NCBI RefSeq assembly: GCF_028476545.1
Contig: NW_026732672.1
Coordinates: 1 to 64,000 of the forward strand
Direction: 5' to 3'
Length of the DNA: 64,000 nucleotides
Source: Physella acuta
Taxonomy: Eukaryota > Mollusca > Gastropoda > Physidae
Shown here piece after piece: positions 44,043-56,801 of this stretch; position 1 is the first letter of the stretch, and every line of letters starts with the position of its first letter. Under the pieces are notes generated by a model. It made no database searches and was not told the origin of the DNA. It worked only from the letters and a program-made list of their open reading frames with translations. Made by a program: the position numbers and the translations under genes.

Positions 44043-45110
44043 TTATTCAACTGCTCTCGTTTAATTAGTTTGATTGCTTCAGATACCGGCGTTTGATGGC
44101 TGCTCATTTGATTGGCCTGATTAAGATTTATGGCAGTTGATGGACGTGAAAAAATGGGCTGAAGGCTATGTGAGGAATGTCTGGGGAGTATGGGGGCAAA
44201 GGGTGTGGGGGGGGGGGGGGGGTGGGGGGGTGGGGAGCTGGAGGTCATATGTTACATGACAGTGTGTCAGTCAAAAATCACGTTATACACATTCATCGGG
44301 TGTTATAGAACCATAAAAAATTTATATACATAAACTTATACGCATCTAAACACCAACACACAATATAAAAACAACATATAAATAAACAGTTGTCTGTATT
44401 TTTGAACAAAACACACAACCAACACAAACGTATACACACACGCATTGGCCTACCCACTCATTCTAACAGAATTCCTATAGAGACTACAGAAATCCTGATC
44501 ACGATTTGACACCACTGAAGCTGTATCAAGGAAACAATTTTCTTGTCTACCCTAACAACAGTAGTTAAATATCTAAGGTAGTGTTAGTAACATATCGGCA
44601 TATGTCTTTGTGTTAACATAGGTACGTCTAATCCTTTCTGTCGATGCTAGTAGACCCCAACCCATCTAGAGCAACACTAGACCCCCAACCCCATATCTTA
44701 TATATAGACCATCTTTAGACCCCAACCCCACATTTAGACCATTGTTAGCCCCTTCCCCCACCCCATGGCCCAACCCCACAGCTATACCGTGGCTAGAGAC
44801 AGAACTTCCCGACACAACACGGACCATTAGTCCCCCAGTGTTTGCCCACCCCAACACAACAAAATAATTTTCTCTGAGTACCGTTTGATTTGGACATTTC
44901 CTGGAAGTTTGTCTTCGGTGATCACATTTGTGTGAGGTGCCAGACACTAATGGAAAAATGGGTGAAAGGTCAAGGTAATGGAGTTTTTGTTGAAAGACGA
45001 TGCGAAGACAATGGTATTAATCCAGTCCTGGAGTACTCAGTACTCAGTACTACCCAGTGCCGGAGCGATAAAGTACTTGGTACCGGAACTTCGAAGATAG
45101 ATTAATGCAC
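44043..45110. other. Spacer
   Basis: Contains a G-rich tract (44205-44235) and a degenerate GACCCCAACCCCA patch (44650-44790). No gene is seen. Confidence 0.5.
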
Positions 45111-45213
45111 ATGCAGTGTATACTGTTGTTGTCTACATAGCCATTGTGACATACTGACATACTGCCATTCTTACATAGTCCATACTGACATATTGACACA
45201 CTGCCATATTGAC

Positions 45214-45277
45214 GGCGCGGCCTAGCGGTAGAGAGCTAGACTGCTAACCCGAGAGTCTTGAGATTAAGAAGAAGAAG
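45214..45277 (+). mobile_element. Minimal tRNA-derived SINE insertion with 8-bp flanking repeat
   Basis: A 64-bp sequence GGCGCGGCCTAGCGGTAGAG ... CTGCTAACCCGAGAG ... GAGATTAAG with an (AAG)n tail. It reads like the head of a tRNA-related SINE with A box TAGCGGTAGAG and a weak B box. ATATTGAC lies on both sides (45206-45213 and 45278-45285), but the flanks are themselves a degenerate ATATTGACACACTGCCAT repeat, so the duplication could be coincidental. Confidence 0.6.
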
Positions 45278-45299
45278 ATATTGACACACTGCCATTCTG

Positions 45300-45364
45300 A
45301 CATATTGACACACACACACATCACACACACACACACACACACCCACATCACACACACACACACC
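45300..45364. repeat. (CA)n microsatellite
   Basis: Interrupted CACACA tracts with CATCACA spacers. Confidence 0.93.
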
Positions 45365-45387
45365 ACCAGTGAATATTGTCTACTGGA

Positions 45388-45964
45388 CGAGCCAAACTCC
45401 GAACCCTCCATGTCACCCCCGTGTGGCACATCTTAATGGACTCACCCCGTCTCAACTCCGAACACTCCATGTCACCCCCCCCCCCCGTGGCACATCTTAA
45501 TGGACTCACCCGTCTCAACTCCGAACACTCCATGTCACCCCCGTGTGGCACATCTTAATGGACTCATGTCACCCCCGTGTGGAACATCTTAATGGACTCA
45601 CCCCGTCTCAACTCCGAACACTCCATGTCACCCCCCCCCCGTGGCACATCTTAATGGACTCACCCGTCTCAACTCCGAACACTCCATGTCACCCCCGTGT
45701 GGCACATCTTAATGGACTCACCCGTCTCAACTCCGAACACTCCATGTCACCCCCGTGTGGCACATCTTAATGGACTCACCCCGTCTCAACTCCGAACACT
45801 CCATGTCACCCCCGTGTGGCACATCTTAATGGACTCACCCCGTCTCAACTCCGAACACTCCATGTCACCCCCGTGTGGCACATCTTAATGGACTCACCCC
45901 GTCTCAACTCCGAACACTCCATGTCACCCCCGTGTGGCACATCTTAATGGACTCACCCCGTCTC
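45388..45964. repeat. ~58-bp minisatellite, about ten copies
   Basis: Copies of ACATCTTAATGGACTCACCC, CGTCTCAACTCCGAACACTC and CATGTCACCCCCGTGTGGC. C-tract length varies; one unit (45555-45595) is truncated. Confidence 0.95.
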
Positions 45965-46204
45965 TTGCATCACTCGTCCTTGACCCCGCGCCAGACGTAG
46001 CACGTGCAGACCCTCCCATCGATCTGTCTGTGAGTTTGGTGCTGGTCCGTAAGGGGCGGAATTAATCACCCCCAGCCGAATAGTTGGGCGTCCCCCCCTC
46101 CCTCCCTACTTGCTACAGGGTGCCACCACAACTTACAGGAAACTTCTTGTTGATATTGTGTAACACATTGGTACTTAATCTTATATCTACTGGCTATGGC
46201 TTAT

Positions 46205-46450
46205 GGTGTTATGTAGCCAATTTAATACTGACTGTCTACAATTTAATACTGTCTACAATTTAATACTGTCTACAATTTAATACTGACTGTCTACAATTTA
46301 ATACTGTCTACAATTTAATACTGACTGTCTACAATTTAATACTGTCTACAATTTAATACGTACTGTTTACAATTTAATACTGACTGTCTACAATTTAATA
46401 CTGAATGTCTGCAATTTAATACGCACTGTCTGCAATTTAATACAGGTTGT
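46205..46450. repeat. 16/21-bp TTTAATACTG repeat
   Basis: Alternating units with and without a GACTG insert: CTACAATTTAATACTG and CTACAATTTAATACTGACTG plus T. Confidence 0.92.
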
Positions 46451-46740
46451 CTACTGAACATATGAATAACTTTTCTTCTTACAGATTTTTAAACGTCGGG
46501 GGGGGGGGGGGTAGAGTGGGGTGGGGTGTATTGATACAAAGAAACAAAAATCGGCATCTGTTAACTGTACTTTTCGGCTCTGATCGAAAAGGTTTTGGGT
46601 GTTTTTCGCCAGTGTCGCTCATCTATATCGTTTAATTTCTCCACTCAAAAAACTACAGTTAATTATAGACTTTTTCATTTGTATAGGTTTTTAGTTTTCG
46701 TATCTTTGTTAGTGCCCATTTCTCGTGAGCCGTGTAAAAT

Positions 46741-48125
46741 TGTGTGGGTGTCATTGTGTTGGTGTCATTGTGTGGGTGTCATTGTGTGGGTGTCATTGTG
46801 TGGGGGCATTGTGTGTGTGTCATTGTGCAGGTGTCATTGTGTGTGTCATTGTGTGGGTGTCATTGTGTGTGTGTCATTGTGTGGGGGTCATTGTGTGGGT
46901 GTCATTGTGTGGGTGTCATTGTGTGTGTGTCTTTGTGTGGTTGTCATTGTGTGGGTGTCATTGTGTGGGTGTCATTGTGTGGGGGTCATTGTGTGGGTGT
47001 CATTGTGTGGGTGTCATTGTGTGTGTCATTGTGTGGGTGTCATTGTGTGTGTGTCATTGTGTGGGGGTCATTGTGTGGGTGTCATTGTGTGTGTCATTGT
47101 GTGTGTCATTGTGTGTGTGTCATTGTGCAGGTGTCATTGTGTGTGTCATTGTGTGTGTGTCATTGTGTGTGTTATTGTGTGGGTGTCATTGTGTGGGTGT
47201 CATTGTGTGTGTCATTGTGTGTGTCATTGTGTGTGTCATTGTGCAGGTGTCATTGTGTGTGTCATTGTGTGTGTGTCATTGTGTGGGTGTCATTGTGTGT
47301 GGGTGTCAATGACTGGGTGTCATTGTGTGTGGGTGTCATTGTGTGGGTGTCATTGTGTGGGTGTCAATTAGTGGGTGTCATTGTGTGTGTCTTTGTGTGG
47401 GTGTCATTGTGTGTGTGTCATTGTGTGTGGGTGTCATTGTGTGGGTGTCATTGTGTGGGTGTCGTTGTGTGGGTGTCATTGTGTGGGTGTCAATGAGTGG
47501 GTGTCATTGTGTGGGTGTCATTGTGTGGGTGTCATTGTGTGGGTGTCATTGTGTGGGTGTCATTGTGTGGGTGTCGTTGTGTGGGTGTCATTGTGTGGGT
47601 GTCATTGTGTGGGTGTCATTGTGTGGGTGTCATTGTGTGGGTGTCATTGTGTGTGTCATTGTGTGTGTGTGTCATTGTGTGGGTGTCATTGTGCAGGTGT
47701 CATTGTGTGGGTGTCATTGTGTGTGTCATTGTGTGGGTGTCATTGTGCAGGTGTCATTGTGTGGGTGTCATTGTGTGTGGGTGTCAATGAGTGGGTGTCA
47801 TTGTGTGTGTGTGCCATTGTGTGGGTGTCATTGTGTGTGTGTGCCATTGTGTGGGTGTCATTGTGTGTGTGTGCCATTGTGTGGGTGTCATTGTGTGTGT
47901 GTGCCATTGTGTGGGTGTCATTGTGTGGGTGTCATTGTGTGTGTGTGCCATTGTGTGGGTGTCATTGTGTGGGTGTCATTGTGTGTGTGTGCCATTGTGT
48001 GGGTGTCAATGTGTGTGTGTCATTGTGTGGGGGTCATTGTGTGTGTGTGCCATTGTGTGGGTGTCAATGTGTGTGTGTCATTGTGTGGGTGTCATTGTGT
48101 GGGGGTCATTGTGTGGGTTATCTAT
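46741..48125. repeat. 14-bp G/T-rich minisatellite, ~95 copies
   Basis: Copies of GTGTCATTGTGTGG with 10-, 12- and 16-bp length variants. The plus strand is stop-free in all three frames, so frames up to 293 codons ([12 protein letters not shown]) are artefacts of the repeat. A 26-bp unit (CATTGTGTGTGTGTGC, CATTGTGTGG) is expanded at 47800-47990. Confidence 0.97.
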
Positions 48126-48584
48126 CATTGTGTTTGTCTAAAATACCTAGGCTATACTAAAATAAATGAGTTGACTTTGCCAAAATTTGATTTTTTTTTC
48201 AATTGATCATTCTACAAATATTGCTTCCCTTAAAAAGTTGTGTTTAACATAATAATATATTGAGGATTTTATTTAGTGCTAAAACAATCTGTAACGAGTG
48301 CCATATTTCTTGACAAAAATATTCAGAGCTAATGTCACAGATTTTGAGAGTGATGCCTTTTGGTGGGAAACAGATAAAAAAACAACTGGAAAGTTTAAAA
48401 AACCCGGGTTGTCAAGGTTGGATAACATATCAGGCTGGCCACACGGGTTGTCAAGGTTGGATAACATATCAGGCTGGCCACGGATAGCCTGCAGGTTGGG
48501 AGTGCCAGATTTTTGCCAGATTCTTCATTTCCTGTTGCGTCATATGATAGGTGGTGTTTTTAGTAGGGTTATCTGGGGCATTTT
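48126..48584. other. Spacer between two related arrays
   Basis: AT-rich. GGGTTGTCAAGGTTGGATAA and CATATCAGGCTGGCCAC occur twice (48406-48480). No gene is supported. Confidence 0.5.
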
Positions 48585-50190
48585 GTGTGGGTAATCTGGT
48601 GCATTTTGTGTGGGTCATCTGGTGCATTTTGTGTGGGTCATGAGGTGCATTTTGTGTGAGTCATCAGGTGCATTTTGTGTGGGTCATTAGGTGCATTTTG
48701 TGTGGGTCATCAGGTGCATTTTGTGTGGGTCATCTGGTGCATTTTGTTTGGGTCATTAGGTGCATTTTGTGTGGGTCATCAGATGCATTTTGTGTGGGTC
48801 ATCTGGTGCATTTTGTGTGGGTCATCTGGTGCATTTTGTGTTGGTTATCTGGTGCATTTTGTGTGGGTCATCAGGTGCATTTTGTGTCGGTTATCTGGTG
48901 CATTTTGTGTGGGTCATCAGGTGCATTTTGTGTGGGTCATCAGGTGCATTTTGTGTGGGTCATCTGGTGCATTTTGTGTGGGTCATCTTGTGCATTTTGT
49001 GTGGGTCATCAGGTGCATTTTGTGTGGGTCATCAGGTGCATTTTGTGTGAGTCATCAGGTGCATTTTGTGTGGGTCATCAGGTGCATTTTGTGTGGGTCA
49101 TTAGGTGCATTTTGTGTGGGTCATCAGGTGCATTTTGTGTGGGTCATCAGGTGCATTTTGTGTGGGTCATCAGGTGCATTTTGTGTGGGTCATCTGGTGC
49201 ATTTTGTTTGGGTCATTAGGTGCATTTTGTGTGGGTCATCTGGTGCATTTTGTGTGGGTCATCTGGTGCATTTTGTGTGGGTCATCAGGTGCATTTTGTG
49301 TTGGTTATCTGGTGCATTTTGTTTGGGTCATTAGGTGCATTTTGTGTGGGTCATCTGGTGCATTTTGTGTGGGTCATCTGGTGCATTTTGTGTGGGTCAT
49401 CAGGTGCATTTTGTGTTGGTTATCTGGTGCATTTTGTGTGGGTCATCTGGTGCATTTTGTGTGGGTCATCAGGTGCATTTTGTGTGGGTCATGAGGTGCA
49501 TTTTGTGTGGGTCATCTGGTGCATTTTGTGTGGGTCATCTGGTGCATTTTGTGTGGGTCATTAGGTGCATTTTGTGTGGGTCATCAGGTGCATTTTGTGT
49601 GGGTCATTAGGTGCATTTTGTGTGGGTCATCAGGTGCATTTTGTGTGGGTCATCTGGTGCATTTTGTGTGGGTCATTAGGTGCATTTTGTGTGGGTCATC
49701 AGGTGCATTTTGTGTGGGTCATCAGGAGCATTTTGTGTGGGTCATTAGGTGCATTTTGTGTGGGTCATCAGGTGCATTTTGTGTGGGTCATCAGGTGCAT
49801 TTTGTGTGGGTCATCTGGTGCATTTTGTGTGGGTCATCTGGTGCATTTTGTGTGGGTCATCAGGAGCATTTTGTGTGGGTCAATAGGTGCATTTTGTGTG
49901 GGTCATCAGGTGCATTTTGTGTGGGTCATCAGGTGCATTTTGTGTGGGTCATCTGGTGCATTTTGTGTGGGTCATCAGGTGCATTTTGTGTGGGTCATCA
50001 GATGCATTTTGTGTGGGTCATCAGGTGCATTTTGTGTGGGTCATCTGGTGTATTTTGTGTGGGTCATCAGGTGCATTTTGTGTGGGTCATCAGATGCATT
50101 TTGTGTGGGTCATCAGGTGCATTTTGTGTGGGTCATCTGGTGCATTTTGTGTGGGTCATCTGGTGCATTTTGTGTGGGTGGGTCGAGGAG
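48585..50190. repeat. 23-bp minisatellite, ~70 copies
   Basis: Copies of CATTTTGTGTGGGTCATCTG plus GTG, with CAG/TTAG/GAG variants at the second position block. The plus strand is stop-free in three frames. A 115-bp (five-unit) block with TTTGTTTGGGTCATTAG and TTGGTTATCTG is repeated around 49201 and 49316. It shares TTGTGTGGGT with the array at 46.7-48.1 kb. Confidence 0.97.
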
Positions 50191-50774
50191 TGTGTATGTA
50201 TCTGTGTCTAATTTCTTGTGTGTATCTGTTGGTGGTTGCTTGTGTGTATCGCCATAACTTTTATAGTAATACGTTTAAAAATGAACATTTTGTAGATTGT
50301 TAGTTTAATATATTTGTAAAATCAAACCTAAAAATCTTTTCGATTCAACCATCACCTTCTTCATCATCATCATCATCATTCAAATCAACCTTGAAATCAG
50401 TTGCCCCAAGAACATCTTCGGGATTCTCTCCCTTCTCCATATGTCAATATGAAGTTCTTCTCTGCCTTTCTTTGAGGTGCTAAACTTCAATTTTGGGTTG
50501 TCTTTTCATGATTACTGTCCCTGATGTATGAGACTATCTAGTTTTTAGCACTTTAGCACAGACGCTTGTTTGGGTCGCACAAGGCTGACACATTGTATAG
50601 TAAGGTCTCTTTTAAGTTTTAATGTGACTTCTGGAGCAGGCTTTTGTAATGATTTGTATTTTTAGTACTTTTTGCTCATTTAATTATCCTTACAGCTTAG
50701 ATAAATCCCTTTGAAATTAAAGTAGTTAATGAGCTTCATTTTGTCAGATTTATCATGCATGCAGTTTTTTAATG
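50191..50774. other. Spacer
   Basis: AT-rich with a short (CAT)n near 50362. No gene. Confidence 0.55.
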
Positions 50775-51055
50775 CCCGGGTGAACCTACCCACAGTGCCC
50801 TGTTGAACCTACCCACAGTGCCCTCTTAAACCTACCCACAATGCCCTAATAAACCTACCCACAGTGCCCTGTTGAACCTACCCACAGTGCCCTCTTAAAC
50901 CTACCCACAGTGCCCTCTTAAACCTACCCACAGTGCCCTCTTAAACCTACCCACAGTGCCCTCTTAAACCTACCCACAATGTCCTGATGAACCTACCCAC
51001 AGTGCCCTCTTAAACCTACCTAGTGTCCTAATGAACCCACAATGCCCTGGGTCTT
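50775..51055. repeat. 23-bp minisatellite, about 12 copies
   Basis: Copies of AACCTACCCACAGTGCCCTC plus TTA, decaying at the right edge. Confidence 0.93.
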
Positions 51056-51896
51056 GTAAACCAATCAACAAAAATCTCAGCAATCTCGCGAGCTTCCTAC
51101 CCCCCGGCTAAATATTTTAATAACCCCCCACCGGAAACAGCTCCATCTATTTTATAGAAGGGATCCTAATTTGTATGATTTATCCACGTATACACATACA
51201 GTAATACATTTATACACACACATTTTTTTTAAAATTGTCTTTAAAATATATATTTAGTTTTTTTTGTATACATGTAATCATTTATGAAAATATTTATACT
51301 TATACATACCTTCTGTATTAATGACGAATATAAATACAGGTAACATCTATAGGCTATTTATCTATGATAGTTGTACGGTTTGAATGTACGGGCCAGACCT
51401 AGTACATCCGTGTTAGATTAAGATTTCTTGTATTACTATTTCAAGTTTAGCCAACTCTTAAGTCTGAGATTTAAAACTTGAAAAGTCGAATCCAGGAAAA
51501 GTCGACGAAACGTCCATGTAATGCCCAGTCAATGCCCAGTCGATGCCCAGTCAATGCCCAACGAAAGGTCAGTGGATATTGATGTGGAATGGTTTTAGTC
51601 AGGATCTACGTCTTAATTCTCGGTGAACTTTGACCTTACCCCATTGTTGCATTGGCAGTATTTAATTATCATATTCCATATTGCAATAATACATTTTATA
51701 ATCATCCCTAAATTAGTAAGGCATGTTTTATAGTAATTAAAAGATTACTTAATTAGGGAACATTTATTCGGTTTGTTTCAAAGGCAAATTGTGTAGCTTT
51801 AAAAAAAAGCATTTGTTAGTAAAAAATAATAATTATAGTATTGGCTCGTTGAAAACTAATTAGTCATTAAACGCAGCACAGGAGTTTTTAATACAT

Positions 51897-51933
<37 letters not shown>

Positions 51934-52205
51934 GCGGGGTATAGTTTTGAGAGTTTTGTGGGGAGGGGAGATGGAGGAGTTATAGGAGAGTAGGGGAGTG
52001 TACTGAGGGAGGAGAGTAACAGAGTTAGGGAGGTAGAAACGTTGTTACCGGAGGAGCATTAGAGATTGCGTAATTACAGGTTTTAATTAAAGTTTTCTGA
52101 CTAGCAGGAAGTCTGTGGTTCCCTGGAGAGTTCTAGAATCCCAGCCTAACCGGCTTAGTGCTGATGAGTGGATAAACAAAAAATCTTGGACATCGTTCAA
52201 TAGCC
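51056..52205. other. AT-rich spacer
   Basis: No gene. Includes an 11-bp ATGCCCAGTCA repeat (four copies, 51519-51561) and a TG/G tract at 51903-51935. Confidence 0.55.
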
Positions 52206-52990
52206 GTCTGGACAACGAACCTTATGGAACAACTAAAATACTAAAATAAAGACGTATGTGGGCGTGTGAGTGTGTGTGTGGGGGGGGGGGGATGGGGTCT
52301 GGACAACGAACCTTATGGAACAACTAAAATAAAGACGTATGTGGGCGTGTGAGTGTGTGTGTGTGGGGGGGGGGATGGGGTCTGGACAACGAACCTTATG
52401 GAACAACTAAAATAAAGACGTATGTGGGCTTGTGAGTGTGTGTGTGGGGGGGGGGGATGGGGTCTGAACAACGAACCTTATGGAACAACTAAAATAAAGA
52501 CGTATGTGGGCGTGTGAGTGTGTGTGTGTGGGGGGGATGGGGTCTGGACAACGAACCTTGTGGAACAACTAAAATAAAGACGTATGTGGGCGTGTGAGTG
52601 TGTGTGTGTGGGGGGGATGGGGTCTGGACAACGAACCTTGTGGAACAACTAAAATAAAGACGTATGTGGGCGTGTGAGTGTGTGTGTGGGGGGGGGGGGG
52701 ATGGGGTCTGGACAACGAACCTTGTGGAACAACTAAAATAAAGACGTATGTGGGCGTGTGAGTGTGTGTGTGTGGGGGGGGGGGATGGGGTCTGGACAAC
52801 GAACCTTGTGGAACAACTAAAATAAAGACGTATGTGGGCGTGTGAGTGTGTGTGTGTGGGGGGGATGGGGTCTGGACAACGAACCTTGTAGAAAAACTGA
52901 AATAAAGACATATGTGGGCGGGGATGGGGTGTGGGGGGGGGGGGGGGGAAGGGGGGGTCTGGACAACGAACTTACATAAAGACGTATGTG
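52206..52990. repeat. ~83-bp minisatellite, nine copies
   Basis: Copies of GTCTGGACAACGAACCTTAT, GGAACAACTAAAATAAAGAC, GTATGTGGGCGTGTGAGTG and a TG/G tract of variable length. Two sub-types (CCTTATGG left, CCTTGTGG right) segregate along the array. Confidence 0.96.
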
Positions 52991-53790
52991 GATGGAGGTC
53001 TTAGGAGTGGGGCTGTGTGTGTATGTGTGAGTGTATGGGTCGTGGTAGGGAAGGGGATTTCATGCTAGAAAACCTAAAATAAAGATGGTGTAAGGTTGCG
53101 TGTGGACACTGTTGAACGCTTGCGTAACAGGGAATGTCAGGAACTCTGGAGAGGGGTGGTCGAAATGGGGAGTAGGGGAGGTATCGGGGACAACACACTG
53201 TTGAGCAACTAGGGGCGGGAGGGGCCCTTTAACGCTCGTCCATGAGACGACGGGGGGGGGGGAGAGGGAGGGGGTGTTTGTTGAACAAGACTTCGTCACG
53301 CAAACACTGAGTAAAGGGGCGGGAGGTTTTTTGTTGAAGCCTTAGAGAAAAAAAAATAGTGTAGAGGAGGAGGGGGGGGGGGTTGATGGATGGGCTTGAG
53401 GAGGGTACAAAGCATTTTTCAAAATCTGGTTATAAAGACACCGGAAGGAGCAGAGGATCAGATAGGAGACAAGAACTTTCTAGAAGAATCAAAGAATTTT
53501 TTTTTCTTCCTTTGAGACCGGCGGTAAGACAAAAAAAACACACGGACGTGTTCATTACAGCTGCATCCTAATTTCATAGTGAGTCACCCACAGGCTGGGG
53601 TGTGGGGGTGAGGCGGGGGGGGGGGGGGTGCATGGGGGTGGGGGAATTAGGGGGTCGGGCACACGCAACATCACATTTCTCCGCTTTAATCAACACTGAA
53701 TTATGCAGAAGACATTATCTGTGGACGCCAGTTTATCGCTTGTTGAGGGGAGACGATCAAACTAATGGGGGGGGGGGGGGGGGGTGGTTA
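52991..53790. other. G-rich spacer
   Basis: G tracts at 53252-53261, 53373-53382, 53617-53628 and 53767-53782. No gene is supported. Confidence 0.5.
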
Positions 53791-54172
53791 GAGGTGTTGG
53801 TAAATCTCATGCTAGAGGCGCTATAAACATAGCATTAGAGGTGTTTGTAAACAACACGCGAGGGGTGTTGATAAATCTCACGTTAGGGGTGTTGGTAAAT
53901 CTCACGTTAGGGGGTGTTGTTAAACCTCATGCTAAGGGTGTTGATAAACCTCATGCTAGGGGTGTTGATAAACCTCATGCTAAGGATGTTGATAAGCCTC
54001 ACGTTAAGGGTGTTGATAAACCTCATGCTAGGGGTGTTGATAAACCTCATGGTAGGGGTGTTGATAAACCTCATGCTAGGGGTGTTGATAAACCTAATGC
54101 TAGGGGTGTTGATAAACCTCATGCTAGGGGTGTTGATAAACCTCATGCTAGGGGTGTAGATAAACATGACAC
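53791..54172. repeat. 24-bp minisatellite, ~15 copies
   Basis: Copies of GGGTGTTGATAAACCTCATG plus CTAG. The unit is exactly eight codons, so plus frames read GVDKPHAR or VLINLMLG repeats. The left third is diverged. Confidence 0.95.
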
Positions 54173-54604
54173 TAAAAGTATTTCAACTATCTCCCATGGG
54201 ACTGTTTGTAGTTTTAAGTGTTGAAAAATTCATGTCTGTAACTGTAACTGGGATTGGCTCTAACTTTTGCTCCAGTCCGCCCAGATGACTGCAAGTGTGT
54301 TAAGTTCCGTGTTTTGTTATACGATCCTAGTTTTTATTTATTCCTACAACCTTTTTTATCAGACGATAAATCTTCATCGGCCGGCAGGTAACATAACACA
54401 GAAGTCAGCGTTTATTGATCTTCTGTTCTCGCTGACGTCGTTCATTACACCGTCGCCTTGGTGTCAATGCCAGGACAACTCTGTCACACAGGGGGCAGCA
54501 CTATGCTAGACGGAACTCTGCTTATAATCAGGCTCGATCGTCCGTGTATCGTTATGATGTTACACTAGGATAGAACATTTTGAGACTGGTGTCCGAAGAT
54601 CTAC
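54173..54604. other. Spacer
   Basis: One open frame (54267-54509) without splice or family support. Nothing annotated. Confidence 0.45.
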
Positions 54605-55168
54605 GGCCAGTGCAGTGACCATTAAGTGTGGTCAGTACAGTGACCATTAAGTGTGGTCAGTACACTGACCATTAAGTGTGGTCAGTACACTGACCATTAA
54701 GTGTGGTCAGTACAGTGACCATTAAGTGTGGTCAGGACAGTGACCATTAAGTGTGGTCAGTACAGTGACCATTAAGTGTGGTCAGTACACTGACCATTAA
54801 TTGTGGTCAGTACAGTGACCATTAAGTGAGGTCAGTACAGTGACCATTAAGTGTGGTCAGTACAGTGACCATTAATTGTGGTCAGTACAGTGACCATTAA
54901 GTGTGGTCAGTACAATGAGCATTAAGTGTGGTCAGTACAGTAACCATTAAGTGTGGTCAGTACAGTGACCATTAAGTGTGGTCAGTACAGTAACCATTAA
55001 GTGTGGTCAGTACAGTGACCATTAAGTGTGGTCAGTACAGTGACCATTAAGTGTGGTCAGTACAGTGACCATTAAGTGTGGTCAGTACAGTCACCATTAA
55101 GTGTGGTCAGTACAGTGACCATTAAGTGTGGTCAGTACAGTGACCATTAAGTGTGGTCAGTACAATGT
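54605..55168. repeat. 25-bp minisatellite, ~22 copies
   Basis: Copies of TGACCATTAAGTGTGGTCAG plus TACAG. Each unit is an imperfect palindrome (TGACC...GGTCA) and holds a TGTGGT word. Confidence 0.95.
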
Positions 55169-55173
55169 CAAGT

Positions 55174-55260
55174 CTTCAGCGTGGATTCAATGGGATCTAA
55201 ACAAGATTTGAACTCTCTTTCCTAAAACGTGCAGCCATTCGATAGCACGTGTGTCGTCTG
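55174..55260 (-). mobile_element. Possible diverged SINE remnant
   Basis: On the minus strand GAGTTCAAATC resembles a B box and CCATTGAATCCAC the SINE core seen at 13930 and 17318. Old and weak. Confidence 0.35.
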
Positions 55261-55825
55261 TCAAATGTAAGGATTTTCGTATCGTCTGCTAGGATTGAAG
55301 AAAGAACACGTGGTCGGAACTTGTAATAAGTTTTAGGAACGCCATCTTGATCTTGATTTTAAAAAGTTTTTTTTTTTAAACTAAAACTTAAATTATGACA
55401 AAATAAGAATATTGTCAATTCAACATTGTGCCCTGGAATATCATTTTAGATCATTAAAAATTTTAATTACCGCTTACCGATCACGTGATGTTCAACCATT
55501 GGAGCACCATTTAAGACTCGCTCACTTTCTCACAGATAAAACAACGTTGCTTTATACTGTGGTATTTGAATATATAATTCCCTAACAATTCACCGGTGTA
55601 CGATGAACCGTCTATAATAAATACAGGACAGACAATCCATTCAGGGCAGACAATAAATACAGGATAAACAATCCAGTTTGCATGTTTTTCTAGCATTAGA
55701 GCAGTGTCCCAATCTCCCATAAAATGATTGCAGGTGTCAGTTGACGGTGATCACGTGTCAGTGTTAAACCCAGTAGCCCATCTGTAAAACCTAGTGGCCC
55801 ACTCCACAAAACAATGTCTGTCAAA
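55261..55825. other. AT-rich spacer
   Basis: No gene. A degenerate ATAAATACAGGACAGACAAT patch lies at 55615-55680. Confidence 0.5.
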
Positions 55826-55950
55826 CCTATTGCCCGTTCTATTAACCATCAACTGTTAAACCTAGCGGCCCATCTGTTAAACCATCAACTGTTAAACCTA
55901 GCGGCCCATCTGTTAAACCATCAACTGTTAAACCTAGCGGCCCACTCGAC
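55826..55950. repeat. 36-bp repeat, about three copies
   Basis: Copies of CTGTTAAACCTAGCGGCCCA followed by TCTGTTAAACCATCAA. Confidence 0.9.
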
Positions 55951-56801
55951 AAACCACATCCGCTGGCATGTTATGCACCAAGTCGGAATGTTATTGTTAT
56001 TGATTTATTTTTGACGACACGGAGACCCGCCCATTTTTTTTCTCCAGAATCTGAGTAGAATAAATCTAACGACTCGATTTTTTTCTTTAATTCGACCCAA
56101 ATTATTTTAAAAAGTACTTTCATTGTATGAGATTTTATTCCTAGCCCTTCTCAATTCTAATCATCTCTTATGCTTTTCTTGAAGTGATCTTAAGAAACTA
56201 TTTATACTGTTTATAATTGAGTTTTTATAAAGAGAACATTTAATGCTGTCTTCAATTTGAACTTTTTAACGTCGCTTCTTGTAAAACCTAAAGACACATC
56301 GTGTCTTCAGAGACTGGTCAGGCTGTCTGGGAGAGGTGAGACACAACAGAGACAAGACACCTGATGTGTCTGCAAATATTATACGCAGTTTTAAATAGAC
56401 GGCGTTTTAGCTGATCACAGTTGGGTTAGCCGTACCCACACTCTGTTCCCAACCAAGAGCCCCTGATAATGTTCTGTGGAAATAGTAAACAGAGTCTAGT
56501 GTTAAATGGGGGGGGGGGGGTAGGGAGTAGGTCTGACTACTTTTGTGTTGCATATGTGAGCGATCCTTTAGCTACTTATAACATAATGGAAGAATATAAT
56601 TACACAAACGTATTTTCAAGTGTTATTTTGAAGTATATGAACTTAGTGTAATTGTCTTTTTGACTTCGGAATATTTATAACTAGAATAAAGTTGACTTAA
56701 AGTTTAATAAGAACAAAGTTGACTTAAAGTTGAATTAGAATAAAATGTTTAACCCCGACTTGATGATGTAATTAAGGTTATTTGAATCAGGTGTCCATAT
56801 T
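55951..56801. other. AT-rich spacer
   Basis: No gene. A G tract at 56507-56520 and a threefold AAAGTTGACTTAAAGTT repeat at 56680-56745. Confidence 0.5.

Noticed and set aside
46595-48206. Plus-strand cysteine/valine-rich frames of 195-293 codons
   Set aside because: Periodic translation of the 14-bp GT-rich array.
48656-50303. Plus-strand frames with HFVWVIRCILCGSSGAF repeats
   Set aside because: Periodic translation of the 23-bp array in three frames.
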